Shown piece by piece: positions 42,891 through 51,729 of a DNA stretch of 64,000 nucleotides; position 1 is the first letter of the stretch, and each line of letters begins with the position of its first letter. The stretch covers positions 496,001 to 560,000 of the forward strand of contig NZ_JBLFER010000002.1 of assembly GCF_047345145.1 (NCBI RefSeq), in the 5' to 3' direction. The notes under the pieces were generated by a model. The model worked only from the letters and a program-made list of their open reading frames with translations. It was not told where the DNA came from and made no database searches. A program made the translations under genes and the position numbers. The stretch is from Maribacter_C sp047345145. GTDB lineage: Bacteria; Bacteroidota; Bacteroidia; Flavobacteriales; Flavobacteriaceae.

Positions 42891-44222
42891 TCAATCTAGT
42901 GGTAAGCTGGTGGAATAAAAAACTTGCTGCACTGATTCCCGAATCTTAAGTTCATACAAATTACGATGCTCTCTTGTAGGGTTTACACGGTTTGACAGAA
43001 AAATATATACCATTTGGTTTTTCGGATCAACCCAAACGAAAGTTCCTGTAAAACCTGAATGTCCAAAGCTTTCGGGACTGACCATCTTGGAAGGGTAAGC
43101 CTCTTTGACACTTAAAGTATCATTACCCAGTAGTGGTTTGTCAAACCCCAATCCTCTTCGATTTTCGTTTTCTGGATACTGTACTTCTATAAACGCTTTC
43201 ATCGTAGCATTGGAAATATATCTTTTACCATTGTAAAACCCATATTGCATATACATTTGCAACAACTTAGCTAAATCGGTAGCTGTAGCAAACAAGCCTG
43301 CATTGCCCGAAACTCCGCCTAATAAAGAAGCATTCTCATCGTGCACCCAACCTTGGATAAGTGAGTTACGAAACAGAGTGTCTTGTTCTGTTGGAACTAT
43401 TTGATTAGAATATCCTTTAGTTTTTGGCTGAAATCCCATGGTGCTAGCGCCAAGCGGTTTATAAAAGTGCTGTTCCAAGTAATTTTCATAGGATTGACCC
43501 GTCAATTGTTCGATGAGTTGAGGAAAAATCAGGAATGTTAGTCCTGAATACCGGTATTTTTTTTCTTCAGATACTTTTGACCGACTAATCATCCGGTGCA
43601 TTTTACGTTTGAAGCTATTTTTGATGAATAGTCCGTCATAGGCTTGCTTTCCGAATCTGGCTGAGGTCGATGTTCGAACAAACCGCCTTTTAACTTTTCC
43701 ATTTCTTCTAAGTACCTCATTAAGAAAAACGATGTACGGAGTCAATCCAGCCTGATGAGCCAAAATTTCTCTTAAAGTCAAGTCTTTCTTATCCTTTACT
43801 TTCCGCCAAGGCTTCCAATAGGCGCTAAAAGGTTTGTCTAAATCTAATTTACCTTCATCTACTAATTTCATTAGTGCCGGTAAGGGACCTGTAATTTTAG
43901 TAACGGACGCCAAATCATAAATGTCATTTAAAGCGACAGGTTGACTGTTGTTATAGGTATGAAATCCGTAAGCTTTATGAAAGATGATTTTTGAATTTTT
44001 AGCAACTAGAATTTGAGCTCCAGGGAATGCTTTATTTTCGATTCCACGATGAATAATGGAATCTACTTTCGAATGAATATAAGCAGAATCTAGCTTTACT
44101 TCGGAAGGATTTGCATAACTGAGTTCCAAATCGAGAACGGAGTTGTCAATCTCTAGTGAAGCCTTTTGAGAATGGGTCTTGTAGAAGAATAAACCAATTA
44201 GTATAAAAATATAAAATTTCAT
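42891..44222 (-). CDS. Secreted serine hydrolase (class C beta-lactamase family)
   Basis: The 443-residue protein has a signal peptide (MKFYIFILIGLFFYKTHSQ) and a beta-lactamase/transpeptidase-like domain. The SxxK motif SVTK is at Ser106-Lys109. A Tyr-based second motif (YRYSGLTF) and a C-terminal HSGFTG triad follow. These are penicillin-binding-protein-like esterases or peptidases; resistance to beta-lactams is not implied. It is 41 bp downstream of hemB in the same direction. Confidence 0.9.
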   Translation of the reverse strand: MKFYIFILIGLFFYKTHSQKASLEIDNSVLDLELSYANPSEVKLDSAYIHSKVDSIIHRGIENKAFPGAQILVAKNSKIIFHKAYGFHTYNNSQPVALNDIYDLASVTKITGPLPALMKLVDEGKLDLDKPFSAYWKPWRKVKDKKDLTLREILAHQAGLTPYIVFLNEVLRRNGKVKRRFVRTSTSARFGKQAYDGLFIKNSFKRKMHRMISRSKVSEEKKYRYSGLTFLIFPQLIEQLTGQSYENYLEQHFYKPLGASTMGFQPKTKGYSNQIVPTEQDTLFRNSLIQGWVHDENASLLGGVSGNAGLFATATDLAKLLQMYMQYGFYNGKRYISNATMKAFIEVQYPENENRRGLGFDKPLLGNDTLSVKEAYPSKMVSPESFGHSGFTGTFVWVDPKNQMVYIFLSNRVNPTREHRNLYELKIRESVQQVFYSTSLPLD

Positions 44223-44263
44223 GCGTAAAGGGTTTATTCCCTTCGGAATGATAAATGAAATAG

Positions 44264-45253
44264 TTAGCCCATCAATCGAACAGCATCCTTTGCAAAGTAG
44301 CTCGCAATGATATTGGCACCAGCTCTTTTGATGGCAACCAATTGTTCCATCATTACCGCATCATGATCCAACCATCCTTTTTCAGCTGCAGCTTTTAGCA
44401 TGGCGTATTCACCACTGACTTGATATACTGCAACCGGGACATCAACTTCATTTCTAATTTCACGAACAATATCCAAATAAGCTAACCCGGGTTTCACCAT
44501 TACGATATCAGCACCTTCGTCAATATCCGCTTGGGTTTCTGTAATCGCTTCGAAACGATTTGCAGAATCCATTTGATAGGTTTTCTTGTCTTTGGGAACA
44601 TTTTTCATATCCACAGGAGCAGAGTCTAAAGCATCACGAAAAGGACCATAAAAGGCGCTTGCATATTTGGCACTATAGCTCATAATACCCTTATTTACAT
44701 GGCCTTCATCTTCTAAGGCTTCCCGAATGGTTAAAATGCGCCCATCCATCATATCGCTGGGTGCCACGAAATCTGCGCCAGCATCGGCATGGCTTACACT
44801 CATTTCCGCAAGAATTTCCGAAGTCTCATCATTTAGTATTTGTCTGTCTTGAACAATTCCATCATGACCTAGAGAAGAATAGGGGTCAAGGGCAACATCC
44901 GTCATCACCAACATATCCGGACAAGCATTTTTAACTGCTTTTATGGCCAATTGCATCAATCCGTTTGGATTCAAGGCCTCAGTGCCTTTGTTGTCTTTTA
45001 AATTATCAGGTACCTTCACAAAAAGAAGAACGGCGCAAAGTCCCATATTCCATAGTTCTTTGACCTCTTTTTCAAGATTGTCAAGACTTAGTCGATAGTA
45101 ATTGGGCATAGAAGCGATTTCTTCTTTGACTCCTTTTCCCTCCACAACAAATAATGGAACGAGAAAGTCACTAGGAGTTATGATTGTTTCGCGCACTAAA
45201 TGACGAATGGAATCATTTGTTCTTAAACGTCTATTTCTTCGGAGTGGATACAT
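44264..45253 (-). CDS. hemB: Porphobilinogen synthase (5-aminolevulinate dehydratase)
   Basis: The 329-residue enzyme condenses two 5-aminolevulinates to porphobilinogen. Active-site lysines are in MSYSAKYASAFYGPFRDA and IVMVKPGLAYLDIVRE. VMTDVALDPYSSLGHDGI is the segment that binds Mg rather than Zn cysteines. It is part of the heme gene group, separated from hemF by three non-heme genes. TAACTTTG on the minus strand at 45277-45270 is a likely -7 box. Confidence 0.96.
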   Translation of the reverse strand: MYPLRRNRRLRTNDSIRHLVRETIITPSDFLVPLFVVEGKGVKEEIASMPNYYRLSLDNLEKEVKELWNMGLCAVLLFVKVPDNLKDNKGTEALNPNGLMQLAIKAVKNACPDMLVMTDVALDPYSSLGHDGIVQDRQILNDETSEILAEMSVSHADAGADFVAPSDMMDGRILTIREALEDEGHVNKGIMSYSAKYASAFYGPFRDALDSAPVDMKNVPKDKKTYQMDSANRFEAITETQADIDEGADIVMVKPGLAYLDIVREIRNEVDVPVAVYQVSGEYAMLKAAAEKGWLDHDAVMMEQLVAIKRAGANIIASYFAKDAVRLMG

Positions 45254-45306
45254 GTTCGGTATTTGAATTCAAAGTTACTGAATATTCATCTTAGGCAGGA
45301 AACAAC

Positions 45307-45921
45307 TTACGGAATGGCTTTATTCATTTCCTCCTTACAATCAATAATTTCCAAAAGACTTTCATCTAGATGATGTGCTTTCCATACTTCAATATCATTT
45401 TTAATAGAAAGTGGGTCTTGGTCCGAATCAATATACGTGCGAATAGATGAAACCGTCGAGAAATCCATTGCCTCTATTTTAACAATGGAATTTTTTCCAG
45501 GAATAGTATACGCATCTTCATAATCGTAGCAGAAAACCAAAACTTGGTCGCCAACTGCTACACCACTTTGGTAAAAGCAATCAGTTGTAAAAAACTTTTG
45601 TCCTGTGTATGTATTCGCGCCCAAATCTTTGATTTTATACACCTTTTCAAGTTCAACAATACCTTCTTGAGAAGTGTATAGTGGGCCTGGGTCATTGTTT
45701 GGTTCTTTTAGAGCCGTCACTGTTCCTTCAAAAACTAGGGAAAGTTCTTCGCCGCAAGCTCCGATAAAAGGACCTGATTGAGGCCACCAATAGGTATAGC
45801 CAACATTTAAAGTGTCTTGCGTAAAGACAACTTCAATATCGCTTTTTGATTTTTTGGTAGTGCAAGCACTTATAATAACAAGCGCAGCAAGAAGTATCCA
45901 AAACGAGCATCCTTTTCTCAT
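45307..45921 (-). CDS. Lipoprotein of unknown function
   Basis: The 204-residue protein has a lipobox (VIISACTTK, Cys20). The mature part is acidic and beta-rich, with cysteines in GACGEELS, TTDCFYQSG, VFCYDYED and IIDCKEE. I recognise no family. It starts 1 bp after the bestrophin-like gene, so the two are co-transcribed. Confidence 0.75.
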   Translation of the reverse strand: MRKGCSFWILLAALVIISACTTKKSKSDIEVVFTQDTLNVGYTYWWPQSGPFIGACGEELSLVFEGTVTALKEPNNDPGPLYTSQEGIVELEKVYKIKDLGANTYTGQKFFTTDCFYQSGVAVGDQVLVFCYDYEDAYTIPGKNSIVKIEAMDFSTVSSIRTYIDSDQDPLSIKNDIEVWKAHHLDESLLEIIDCKEEMNKAIP

Positions 45922-45922
45922 G

Positions 45923-46696
45923 CTATTCTAAATTTCGAATAAACTTTTCAACGTTGATATGTACATCGTCTTCCCCTTGCTGGTCAAACGGATTTTCCAA
46001 ATGCGACTGAATATTATCCAGAGCCACAAGAATCACACTAAACAAAACTGGAACGGCAAATTGCAGCCCATAGCTATAACTTGTTACGCTTTCAGCGAAG
46101 TGAGGTCCGTAAATAATGGGCAGAATGACGATAAAAATATCACTATAGGTTCGTAAAGTTCGAGGCGTACGATACTGATAAATATGTTTTATTCGTTCGA
46201 AGGAAATCATCATTTTACTCAAAAACTGATTTGACCTAGAAGCCTCTCCCGAAGGCAAGCCATGTGACCGCATGGACTTTATAAAAACGGATAGTGAATG
46301 AAAATCAGCATACACATTTTTTTCGTATTCCTCCAATCGGTCAACCGGCTGAGTGAAAATCTCTCTACAAGAATTCATAAGGGATTCTAGATGTCCTTTT
46401 AATTCAGTTTTTAATTCTTCCGGTGGATTTTCAAGCCAATGCGAAACAGCAAAGAACAATGCCCTACCATGTGCTTTTATCGAACCGTATTCGTCTAAGG
46501 CGACTTCCCTTCTTTTATAGGCTCCTCCAATAGAAAATACAATCGGAAAAACGATTGCAGTGCCTATTAGCGTTAATGGAAAATCTGCTTTGATATCGTA
46601 ATGCAAACAAATTGCTGTCGAAGTAATTGCTAGGAAGGTGATGAGAAAGGTCTTCCAATTAATTATGAGTACAATTCTTAGGAGGTATTTTAGCAT
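45923..46696 (-). CDS. Bestrophin-like membrane protein (tentative)
   Basis: The 257-residue protein has two hydrophobic hairpins: residues 10-65 and about 195-235. A long helical cytoplasmic part lies between. KRREVALDEYGSIKAHGRALFFAVSHW is reminiscent of the region after the first helices in bacterial bestrophin / UPF0187 channels. The match is by layout and a few residues, so channel function is uncertain. It follows a 49-residue lysine-rich gene by 10 bp and precedes a lipoprotein gene by 1 bp. Confidence 0.7.
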   Translation of the reverse strand: MLKYLLRIVLIINWKTFLITFLAITSTAICLHYDIKADFPLTLIGTAIVFPIVFSIGGAYKRREVALDEYGSIKAHGRALFFAVSHWLENPPEELKTELKGHLESLMNSCREIFTQPVDRLEEYEKNVYADFHSLSVFIKSMRSHGLPSGEASRSNQFLSKMMISFERIKHIYQYRTPRTLRTYSDIFIVILPIIYGPHFAESVTSYSYGLQFAVPVLFSVILVALDNIQSHLENPFDQQGEDDVHINVEKFIRNLE

Positions 46697-46706
46697 GTTG
46701 GTTGGG

Positions 46707-46856
46707 CTATTGGTTTTCTTGGCTTTTTTTGATAATGGCTTTTAGCCGTTCTTTACGAAGTTCGGCCTCTTTTTTCAGCTTATTCTTTTTTCGATTCATA
46801 AGCTTGGTATGTTTCGCTTTATTAACGGTATTTTTTGCTTTTCCTTTTTTAGCCAT
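46707..46856 (-). CDS. 49-residue lysine-rich small protein
   Basis: An ATG at 46856 opens a 49-codon frame ending in TAG at 46709-46707. The product is very basic: MAKKGKAKNTVNKAKHTK, then NRKKNKLKKEAELRKERLKAI. It lies snugly between hemF (stop 15 bp upstream on the same strand) and the bestrophin-like gene (10 bp downstream). This fits a real operon member, possibly a nucleic-acid or ribosome-binding peptide. There is no signal peptide. The function is inferred from composition only. Confidence 0.65.
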   Translation of the reverse strand: MAKKGKAKNTVNKAKHTKLMNRKKNKLKKEAELRKERLKAIIKKSQENQ

Positions 46857-46871
46857 GGTAGAAAGTTGAAT

Positions 46872-47774
46872 TTATACCCAATCTTTGGGCGTTTTCAATA
46901 CCTCTAAAAGCTTGGCTTCTTCGCTTCCTTCTTCCGGATGATGGTCATACTTCCACTGCACATGTGGCGGTAGACTCATGAGGATACTTTCGATACGTCC
47001 ATTCGTTTTTAAACCGAACAGTGTGCCTTTGTCATGTACTAAATTGAACTCTACATAACGCCCTCTCCGCACCTCTTGCCAATCGCGCTGAAACGATGTA
47101 AATTCAACGCTTTTACGTTTTGTAACAATTGGTATATAAGCATCTAAAAAACTGTTGCCAACCTCAGTTACAAAGTTGTACCAATCTTTCATTTGCATTT
47201 CATCAGTTGCTTTACAATAATCAAAGAATAGGCCACCTAAACCTCTCGCTTCGTTACGATGTGTATTCCAAAAATACTCATCACATCGCCTCTTATACTT
47301 CGAATGGAATTCCGAATGATGTGCATCACAGGCTTTTTTACAAACGGTATGAAAATGAACCGCATCTTCTTCAAAAAGATAGTACGGAGTCAAATCTTGT
47401 CCACCTCCAAACCACTGGTCAACAATATTACCTTGCTTATCATACATTTCAAAATAGCGCCAATTCGCATGAACGGTTGGCACCATTGGATTCTTCGGAT
47501 GCAAAACCAAACTCAGTCCACAAGCAAAGAAATCAGCATCCTCAACGCCGAAGTAAGCTTGCATGCTTTTCGGCAATTTTCCGTGAACCCCTGAAATATT
47601 TACGCCGCCTTTCTCGAAGACATTTCCGTTTTCTATGACTCGCGTTCGCCCACCGCCACCTTCTGGGCGTTTCCAGATATCTTCTTGAAATTTGGCTTTG
47701 CCGTCTACTTCTTCCAACTTGGAAGTTATGGTATCCTGAAGGTTTTGTATGTATGCGTAAAATTTGTCTTTCAT
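46872..47774 (-). CDS. hemF: Oxygen-dependent coproporphyrinogen III oxidase
   Basis: The 300-residue enzyme decarboxylates coproporphyrinogen III using O2. Conserved stretches are SGVHGKLP, GLSLVLHPKNPMVPTVHANWRYFE, WFGGGQDLTPYY and RRGRYVEFNLVHDKGTLFGL. No oxygen-independent hemN is in the window. It is preceded by a promoter with both elements, so it starts a transcript within the heme cluster. Confidence 0.97.
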   Translation of the reverse strand: MKDKFYAYIQNLQDTITSKLEEVDGKAKFQEDIWKRPEGGGGRTRVIENGNVFEKGGVNISGVHGKLPKSMQAYFGVEDADFFACGLSLVLHPKNPMVPTVHANWRYFEMYDKQGNIVDQWFGGGQDLTPYYLFEEDAVHFHTVCKKACDAHHSEFHSKYKRRCDEYFWNTHRNEARGLGGLFFDYCKATDEMQMKDWYNFVTEVGNSFLDAYIPIVTKRKSVEFTSFQRDWQEVRRGRYVEFNLVHDKGTLFGLKTNGRIESILMSLPPHVQWKYDHHPEEGSEEAKLLEVLKTPKDWV

Positions 47775-47805
47775 TACTCAGGAATATTTATGGTAGAATT
47801 CTTAT

Positions 47806-47835
47806 CAAATTTAAGATTTACAAACATAATTTCAA
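47806..47835 (-). promoter_or_regulatory. hemF promoter (TTG-N19-TAAATTTG)
   Basis: On the minus strand TTG (47835-47833) and TAAATTTG (47813-47806) are 19 bases apart, an exact fit to the Bacteroidota consensus. The hemF ATG lies 31 bases downstream. Confidence 0.72.
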
Positions 47836-47841
47836 TAATTT

Positions 47842-48447
47842 TTACGAGTGCTTACGTCTTAAGAATTGACTCTCCATGATGGCCAAGCTACAATAGTATG
47901 CAAGTCCAAATGCCATTGCGGCATGGGGAAATTCCGTAAATATACCCTCTATATTGTTTGAAATACCATATCCTGAAGATTGAATAAAGATTTCATCCAA
48001 ACCTAGTTTAGGTATGTGCGATGCTGCCAAAACTGCTGGAAAAAACAAAAAGAAATATATCATGGCGGAAAGAACCGATTTTAAAATGGTGCGACTACGA
48101 ACTTCCTTTGAAACATCTGAAAAGGCAAAGCGCATGCGGTTAAGAATTACTAAGGCATAGGCTATCAGAATCAAGTTGTCACTTACCATAGAATTAAATG
48201 CCCACGCGAATACGCCATAGAAAGGAATGAGAATGAAGAGAGACATTTTTTTCGGCATTACGGCCATAAAAACACCCGAGTGTACCATCACAAATTCAAA
48301 TAGCATCAATGCGGACAGCGTAGCTATTTTATCAATATCGCTTAGTTGAGGTTGCTTCCAAAGAATAAAGAACTGAAAGGCGATAAAAACGTTCATTAGA
48401 ATACTACCATATTCGAATTGCCGGTCAAATTTCTCTATGATATTCAT
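47842..48447 (-). CDS. Integral membrane protein, unknown function
   Basis: The 201-residue protein has about six hydrophobic helices separated by short loops (for example ILMNVFIAFQFFILW, LMLFEFVMVHSGVFMAVM, LILIAYALVILNRMRFAF). There are no catalytic motifs I can name. It lies 3 bp after the acetyltransferase gene and before hemF, so it belongs to the hemE transcript by spacing. A role in heme or respiratory metabolism is only suggested by position. Confidence 0.75.
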   Translation of the reverse strand: MNIIEKFDRQFEYGSILMNVFIAFQFFILWKQPQLSDIDKIATLSALMLFEFVMVHSGVFMAVMPKKMSLFILIPFYGVFAWAFNSMVSDNLILIAYALVILNRMRFAFSDVSKEVRSRTILKSVLSAMIYFFLFFPAVLAASHIPKLGLDEIFIQSSGYGISNNIEGIFTEFPHAAMAFGLAYYCSLAIMESQFLRRKHS

Positions 48448-48450
48448 AGT

Positions 48451-48990
48451 TTATTGAGAATTATGGAGTTCGTAAAGTTCCATATCTAACGGACTTTCAC
48501 CTGGCGGAGTATGTTCTCCCAATAAAACTTTCTGCCAAATAAATTCACATTTTTCAGCAACGCGAACGCTAGCTGTATTCGTTTTGTGTGTAATAATTTG
48601 AAGTGTTTCCAGCTGTAGATCTTCAAAAGCCCATTTGAAAATCGCTTTGACCGTTTCAGTCATATAGCCTTTGCCCTCTACTTGATAACCTAAGGCATAA
48701 GCAAGTTCACCTTGTTTTTTCTCCCAATCCAATTCTTTGAGATAGATGAGTCCGATAAGCGTATGGTTTTCTTTTTCCTTTAGGACAAATAGAAATTCTT
48801 CTTTGTTTTGAAACGCCTTGATTTTTCGCTCCACAAAATATTTTGATAAATCGGGCGTCAAGTTTTGTTCTAAAGTCTTTGGGAAGAAACGCCGCAAACG
48901 TTCGGCATTGATAGTACAAAAATCACAGAGGCGCCATGCATATTTTTCATGAATGGCATCAATGTAATAATCTTTGAACTCTAAGAACAC
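48451..48990 (-). CDS. GNAT-family acetyltransferase (GTG start)
   Basis: The 179-residue protein has the GNAT fold of the RimJ/RimL type: strands ending LIGLIYLKELDW, the acetyl-CoA loop region YALGYQVEGKGYMTETVKAIFKWAF and ITHKTNTASVRVAEKCEF near the C-terminus. The start is GTG at 48990 since no ATG fits before the conserved part. It is 27 bp downstream of hemE. Substrate unknown. Confidence 0.88.
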   Translation of the reverse strand: MFLEFKDYYIDAIHEKYAWRLCDFCTINAERLRRFFPKTLEQNLTPDLSKYFVERKIKAFQNKEEFLFVLKEKENHTLIGLIYLKELDWEKKQGELAYALGYQVEGKGYMTETVKAIFKWAFEDLQLETLQIITHKTNTASVRVAEKCEFIWQKVLLGEHTPPGESPLDMELYELHNSQ

Positions 48991-49010
48991 GATTCAGTTT
49001 TATAGTTTTT

Positions 49011-49030
49011 CTCCCCTTTAGGGGTTGGGG
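49011..49030. repeat. GC-rich CCCCTTTAGGGG repeat at the hemE stop
   Basis: CTCCCC-TTTA-GGGGTTGGGGG spans the hemE stop codon (49020-49018) and supplies its last codons, ending the protein in TPNP. It belongs to the same G/C-run hairpin type as 56907-56924 and 57005-57022. Confidence 0.55.
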
Positions 49031-50052
49031 GTATACTCTTTCACAGCATCAATAAATGCCTTTGCATTTTCCACAGGAACATTCGGAAGAATACCGTGTC
49101 CTAAATTTACGATATACTTGTCCTTTCCAAATTCATTAATCATCTGAGTTACCATCTTCTTTATGTCTGCTGGTGGCGATAGTAAACGCGAAGGGTCAAA
49201 ATTCCCCTGAAGCGTAATGTTTCCTCCAGTTAGGTAGCGTGCGTTTCTAGCAGAGCAAGTCCAATCTACACCTAAAGCGGAAGCACCTGATTTTGCCATA
49301 TCGCCTAAAGCGAACCAACATCCTTTTCCAAAAACGATTACTGGAGCATCCTCTTTCAAAGCATCAACAATTTGCTGAATGTATTGCCAAGAGAACTCTT
49401 GATAATCAGTTGGTGAAAGCATGCCTCCCCAAGAATCAAAGACTTGAACGGCGTTTACACCTGCTTTTACTTTTGCTTTTAAATAAGCAATTGTAGTATC
49501 TGTGATTTTCTGAAGTAACGAGTGCGCAACTACAGGTTGGGTAAAGCACAATTCCTTGGCTTTATCGAAGTTTTTACTCCCTTGTCCTTGTACACAATAA
49601 CAAAGAATCGTCCAAGGTGAGCCTGCGAATCCGATTAGCGGGACTTCATCATTCAACTTTTCTTTCGTCGCTTTGATGGCTTCCATAACATACCCAAGTG
49701 CATCTTCAACATCTGGAATGATTACTGAATCCAAATCTTTCTGAGAACGAATCGGATTAGGTAAATACGGACCAAAATTAGGTTTCATTTCCACCTCAAT
49801 ATTCATCGCCTGTGGAATCACCAAAATATCTGAAAACAAAATCGCGGCATCCATACCATATCTTCGGATGGGCTGCACCGTGATTTCAGAGGCCAACTCC
49901 GGAGTTTGACAACGCGTGAAGAAATCATATTTCGCTTTGATTTCCATAAACTCAGGAAGATAACGTCCCGCTTGACGCATCATCCAAACAGGAGGTCTTT
50001 CAACGGTTTCGCCTTTTAAGGCGCGTAAAAACAAATCGTTCTTAATACTCAT
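49018..50052 (-). CDS. hemE: Uroporphyrinogen decarboxylase
   Basis: The 344-residue enzyme converts uroporphyrinogen III to coproporphyrinogen III. The N-terminal signature RPPVWMMRQAGRYLPEF and GFAGSPWTILCYCVQG are intact. The catalytic Asp is in the FSDILVIPQAM region. It lies downstream of hemCD, separated by an intergenic stem-loop at 50066-50137. Confidence 0.97.
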   Translation of the reverse strand: MSIKNDLFLRALKGETVERPPVWMMRQAGRYLPEFMEIKAKYDFFTRCQTPELASEITVQPIRRYGMDAAILFSDILVIPQAMNIEVEMKPNFGPYLPNPIRSQKDLDSVIIPDVEDALGYVMEAIKATKEKLNDEVPLIGFAGSPWTILCYCVQGQGSKNFDKAKELCFTQPVVAHSLLQKITDTTIAYLKAKVKAGVNAVQVFDSWGGMLSPTDYQEFSWQYIQQIVDALKEDAPVIVFGKGCWFALGDMAKSGASALGVDWTCSARNARYLTGGNITLQGNFDPSRLLSPPADIKKMVTQMINEFGKDKYIVNLGHGILPNVPVENAKAFIDAVKEYTPNP

Positions 50053-50065
50053 ATTATTATCTAAA

Positions 50066-50137
50066 TGTCATCCTGAGCGCAGTCGAAGGGCTACGAAACG
50101 AGGTGTCTCTAGCATCTCGACTGCGCTCGATATGACA
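50066..50137. repeat. TGAGCGCAGTCGA inverted-repeat element (stem-loop)
   Basis: Arm 1 is TGTCATCCTGAGCGCAGTCGA at 50066-50086 less its last base in plain form; arm 2, at 50117-50137, is its inverse with 18 of 21 positions pairing. The 30-base loop includes GCTACGAAACGAGG. It fills most of the hemCD-hemE gap and could act as a terminator or RNA-processing site within the heme transcript. Same family as 34965-34987. Confidence 0.75.
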
Positions 50138-50148
50138 GTATGTTCTAC

Positions 50149-51729
50149 TTAATTTTTATAATTCTCATTCACCAACTCAATCACACTTTCCACTGAAGGC
50201 ATCTTAGCAACCCGAACATCATCAAAATGCGTTCGTGCATGCTCTGCAGTAGTTTCGCCAATGCAGTAAGCAGTCTTATCAGTGGAATTGTTTTGTAAAT
50301 AACTATCCACAGTGGAAGGACTATAAAACAAAACCCCTTCTACAGAATCATCTACTTCTATTTTAGCATGTTTGGTTTCATAAGCCTCTATTTCAGTAAC
50401 CTTGATGTTGTTTTCAGTCAAAATAGTTGGCAAATCATCCAATCGAAGATTACTACAGAAATAGGTGACTTCTGTACCTTCCATAAATTCAACGAGATAC
50501 TCGGCTAATTTTTTGGCATTGCTTTTTACCTGAGTAATGGGACCAATTTTATTTTCAATTAAACGTTTTGTCTTTCGGCCTACACAGTAAATATTTTTGA
50601 ACTTTAGTTCATCGGGTGAAACGCTAGAAAGTAAAGCTTCCACAGCGTTCTGACTTGTCAAAACAACATTTTGAAATTCTGATTTTAGAATTGTTGGCGA
50701 AAGCCTATTCATGCTTACACGAATAAAATCGTCGGACTTCACACCAATAGCATTGTTGAATAATCGCTTTTGGGCTTCTGTAAGTTTTTTAGTAGCATAT
50801 ACATGGGTTGGTAGCGCAGTATTTTGGACTTCACTCATCAATCGCTTACCGCCACGTGCGAGAATACTATTGGCACAATCGACTCCTAAGTTTTGATGTT
50901 CACCAAGATTTGAGGTGATTTCTGCTTCTAGTTTTTTAGAACCGTCAACCGTTAATAGCACTCCTTTTAGAACCACTTTATCATCATTGTTGATGTAGCA
51001 TAAAGCACCGATAGGGGCAGTACAACCGCCTTCTAACAATCTTAAGAATGTGCGCTCTTGTGTGACACAGATTTCAGTTCGTTCGTGATTTAGCTGAGCA
51101 CAAATTTCTTGAACTTCTTCATCTGCTTCCATGGCAACAACCATAATTGCTCCTTGGGCGGGTGCGGGTATCATCCATGTGAGTCCGATAGTATGCTCAT
51201 GCTCTAGTCCGATGCGGTCTAATCCCGCGGCAGCGAAAATCGCACCGTTCCAATCGTTGTCGTTTAACTTTTGCATGCGGCTATTTACATTACCTCGTAA
51301 ATCAACCACGGAATGTGTTGGATAGCGATTTAGCCATTGTGCTTTTCTTCGAAGACTTCCGGTGGCGATGATTGCTTCCGGCTGAGCTAAAAACTCTTGG
51401 TTGTCTTTATAGGCAAGAATATCCATGAAGTTAGCACGTTCTAAAACGGCTGCTTGCACAATTCCCTTTGGTAAAGCGGTTGGCACATCCTTCATGGAAT
51501 GTACAGCGATATCAATCTCGCCATTTAACATGGCTACATCCAAAGACTTGGTGAAAATTCCTGTTATGCCAAGCTCATAAAGTGGTTTATCCAAAACCAA
51601 ATCCCCAGCAGATTTTACTGGAACCAACTCGGTCTGATGCCCCAATTCTTCGAGCATATCTTTAACAGCATTTGCCTGCCATAATGCCAATTCACTATCG
51701 CGAGTACCGATGCGTATTACTTTGCTCAT
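50149..51729 (-). CDS. hemC: Fused porphobilinogen deaminase / uroporphyrinogen III synthase
   Basis: The 526-residue protein joins HemC (about residues 1-305) and HemD (about 310-526). HemC has GTRDSELALWQ, HSMKDVPT, TGSLRRKAQ and Cys236 in LEGGCTAPIGA, which holds the dipyrromethane cofactor. The C-terminal half fits HemD by VLTSQNAVEALL and VLFYSPSTVDSYL. It makes linear hydroxymethylbilane and closes it to uroporphyrinogen III in one chain. The start overlaps the hemA stop by four bases. Confidence 0.95.
   Translation of the reverse strand: MSKVIRIGTRDSELALWQANAVKDMLEELGHQTELVPVKSAGDLVLDKPLYELGITGIFTKSLDVAMLNGEIDIAVHSMKDVPTALPKGIVQAAVLERANFMDILAYKDNQEFLAQPEAIIATGSLRRKAQWLNRYPTHSVVDLRGNVNSRMQKLNDNDWNGAIFAAAGLDRIGLEHEHTIGLTWMIPAPAQGAIMVVAMEADEEVQEICAQLNHERTEICVTQERTFLRLLEGGCTAPIGALCYINNDDKVVLKGVLLTVDGSKKLEAEITSNLGEHQNLGVDCANSILARGGKRLMSEVQNTALPTHVYATKKLTEAQKRLFNNAIGVKSDDFIRVSMNRLSPTILKSEFQNVVLTSQNAVEALLSSVSPDELKFKNIYCVGRKTKRLIENKIGPITQVKSNAKKLAEYLVEFMEGTEVTYFCSNLRLDDLPTILTENNIKVTEIEAYETKHAKIEVDDSVEGVLFYSPSTVDSYLQNNSTDKTAYCIGETTAEHARTHFDDVRVAKMPSVESVIELVNENYKN

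Noticed and set aside
42891..44222. Antibiotic-resistance beta-lactamase
   Set aside because: SxxK-type serine hydrolases of this size in Bacteroidota are a broad esterase/peptidase family. Nothing in the sequence points to beta-lactam resistance.
47129..47638. 169-codon plus-strand frame inside hemF
   Set aside because: It is fully antisense to hemF, whose motifs are intact; no signal peptide or domain is seen.
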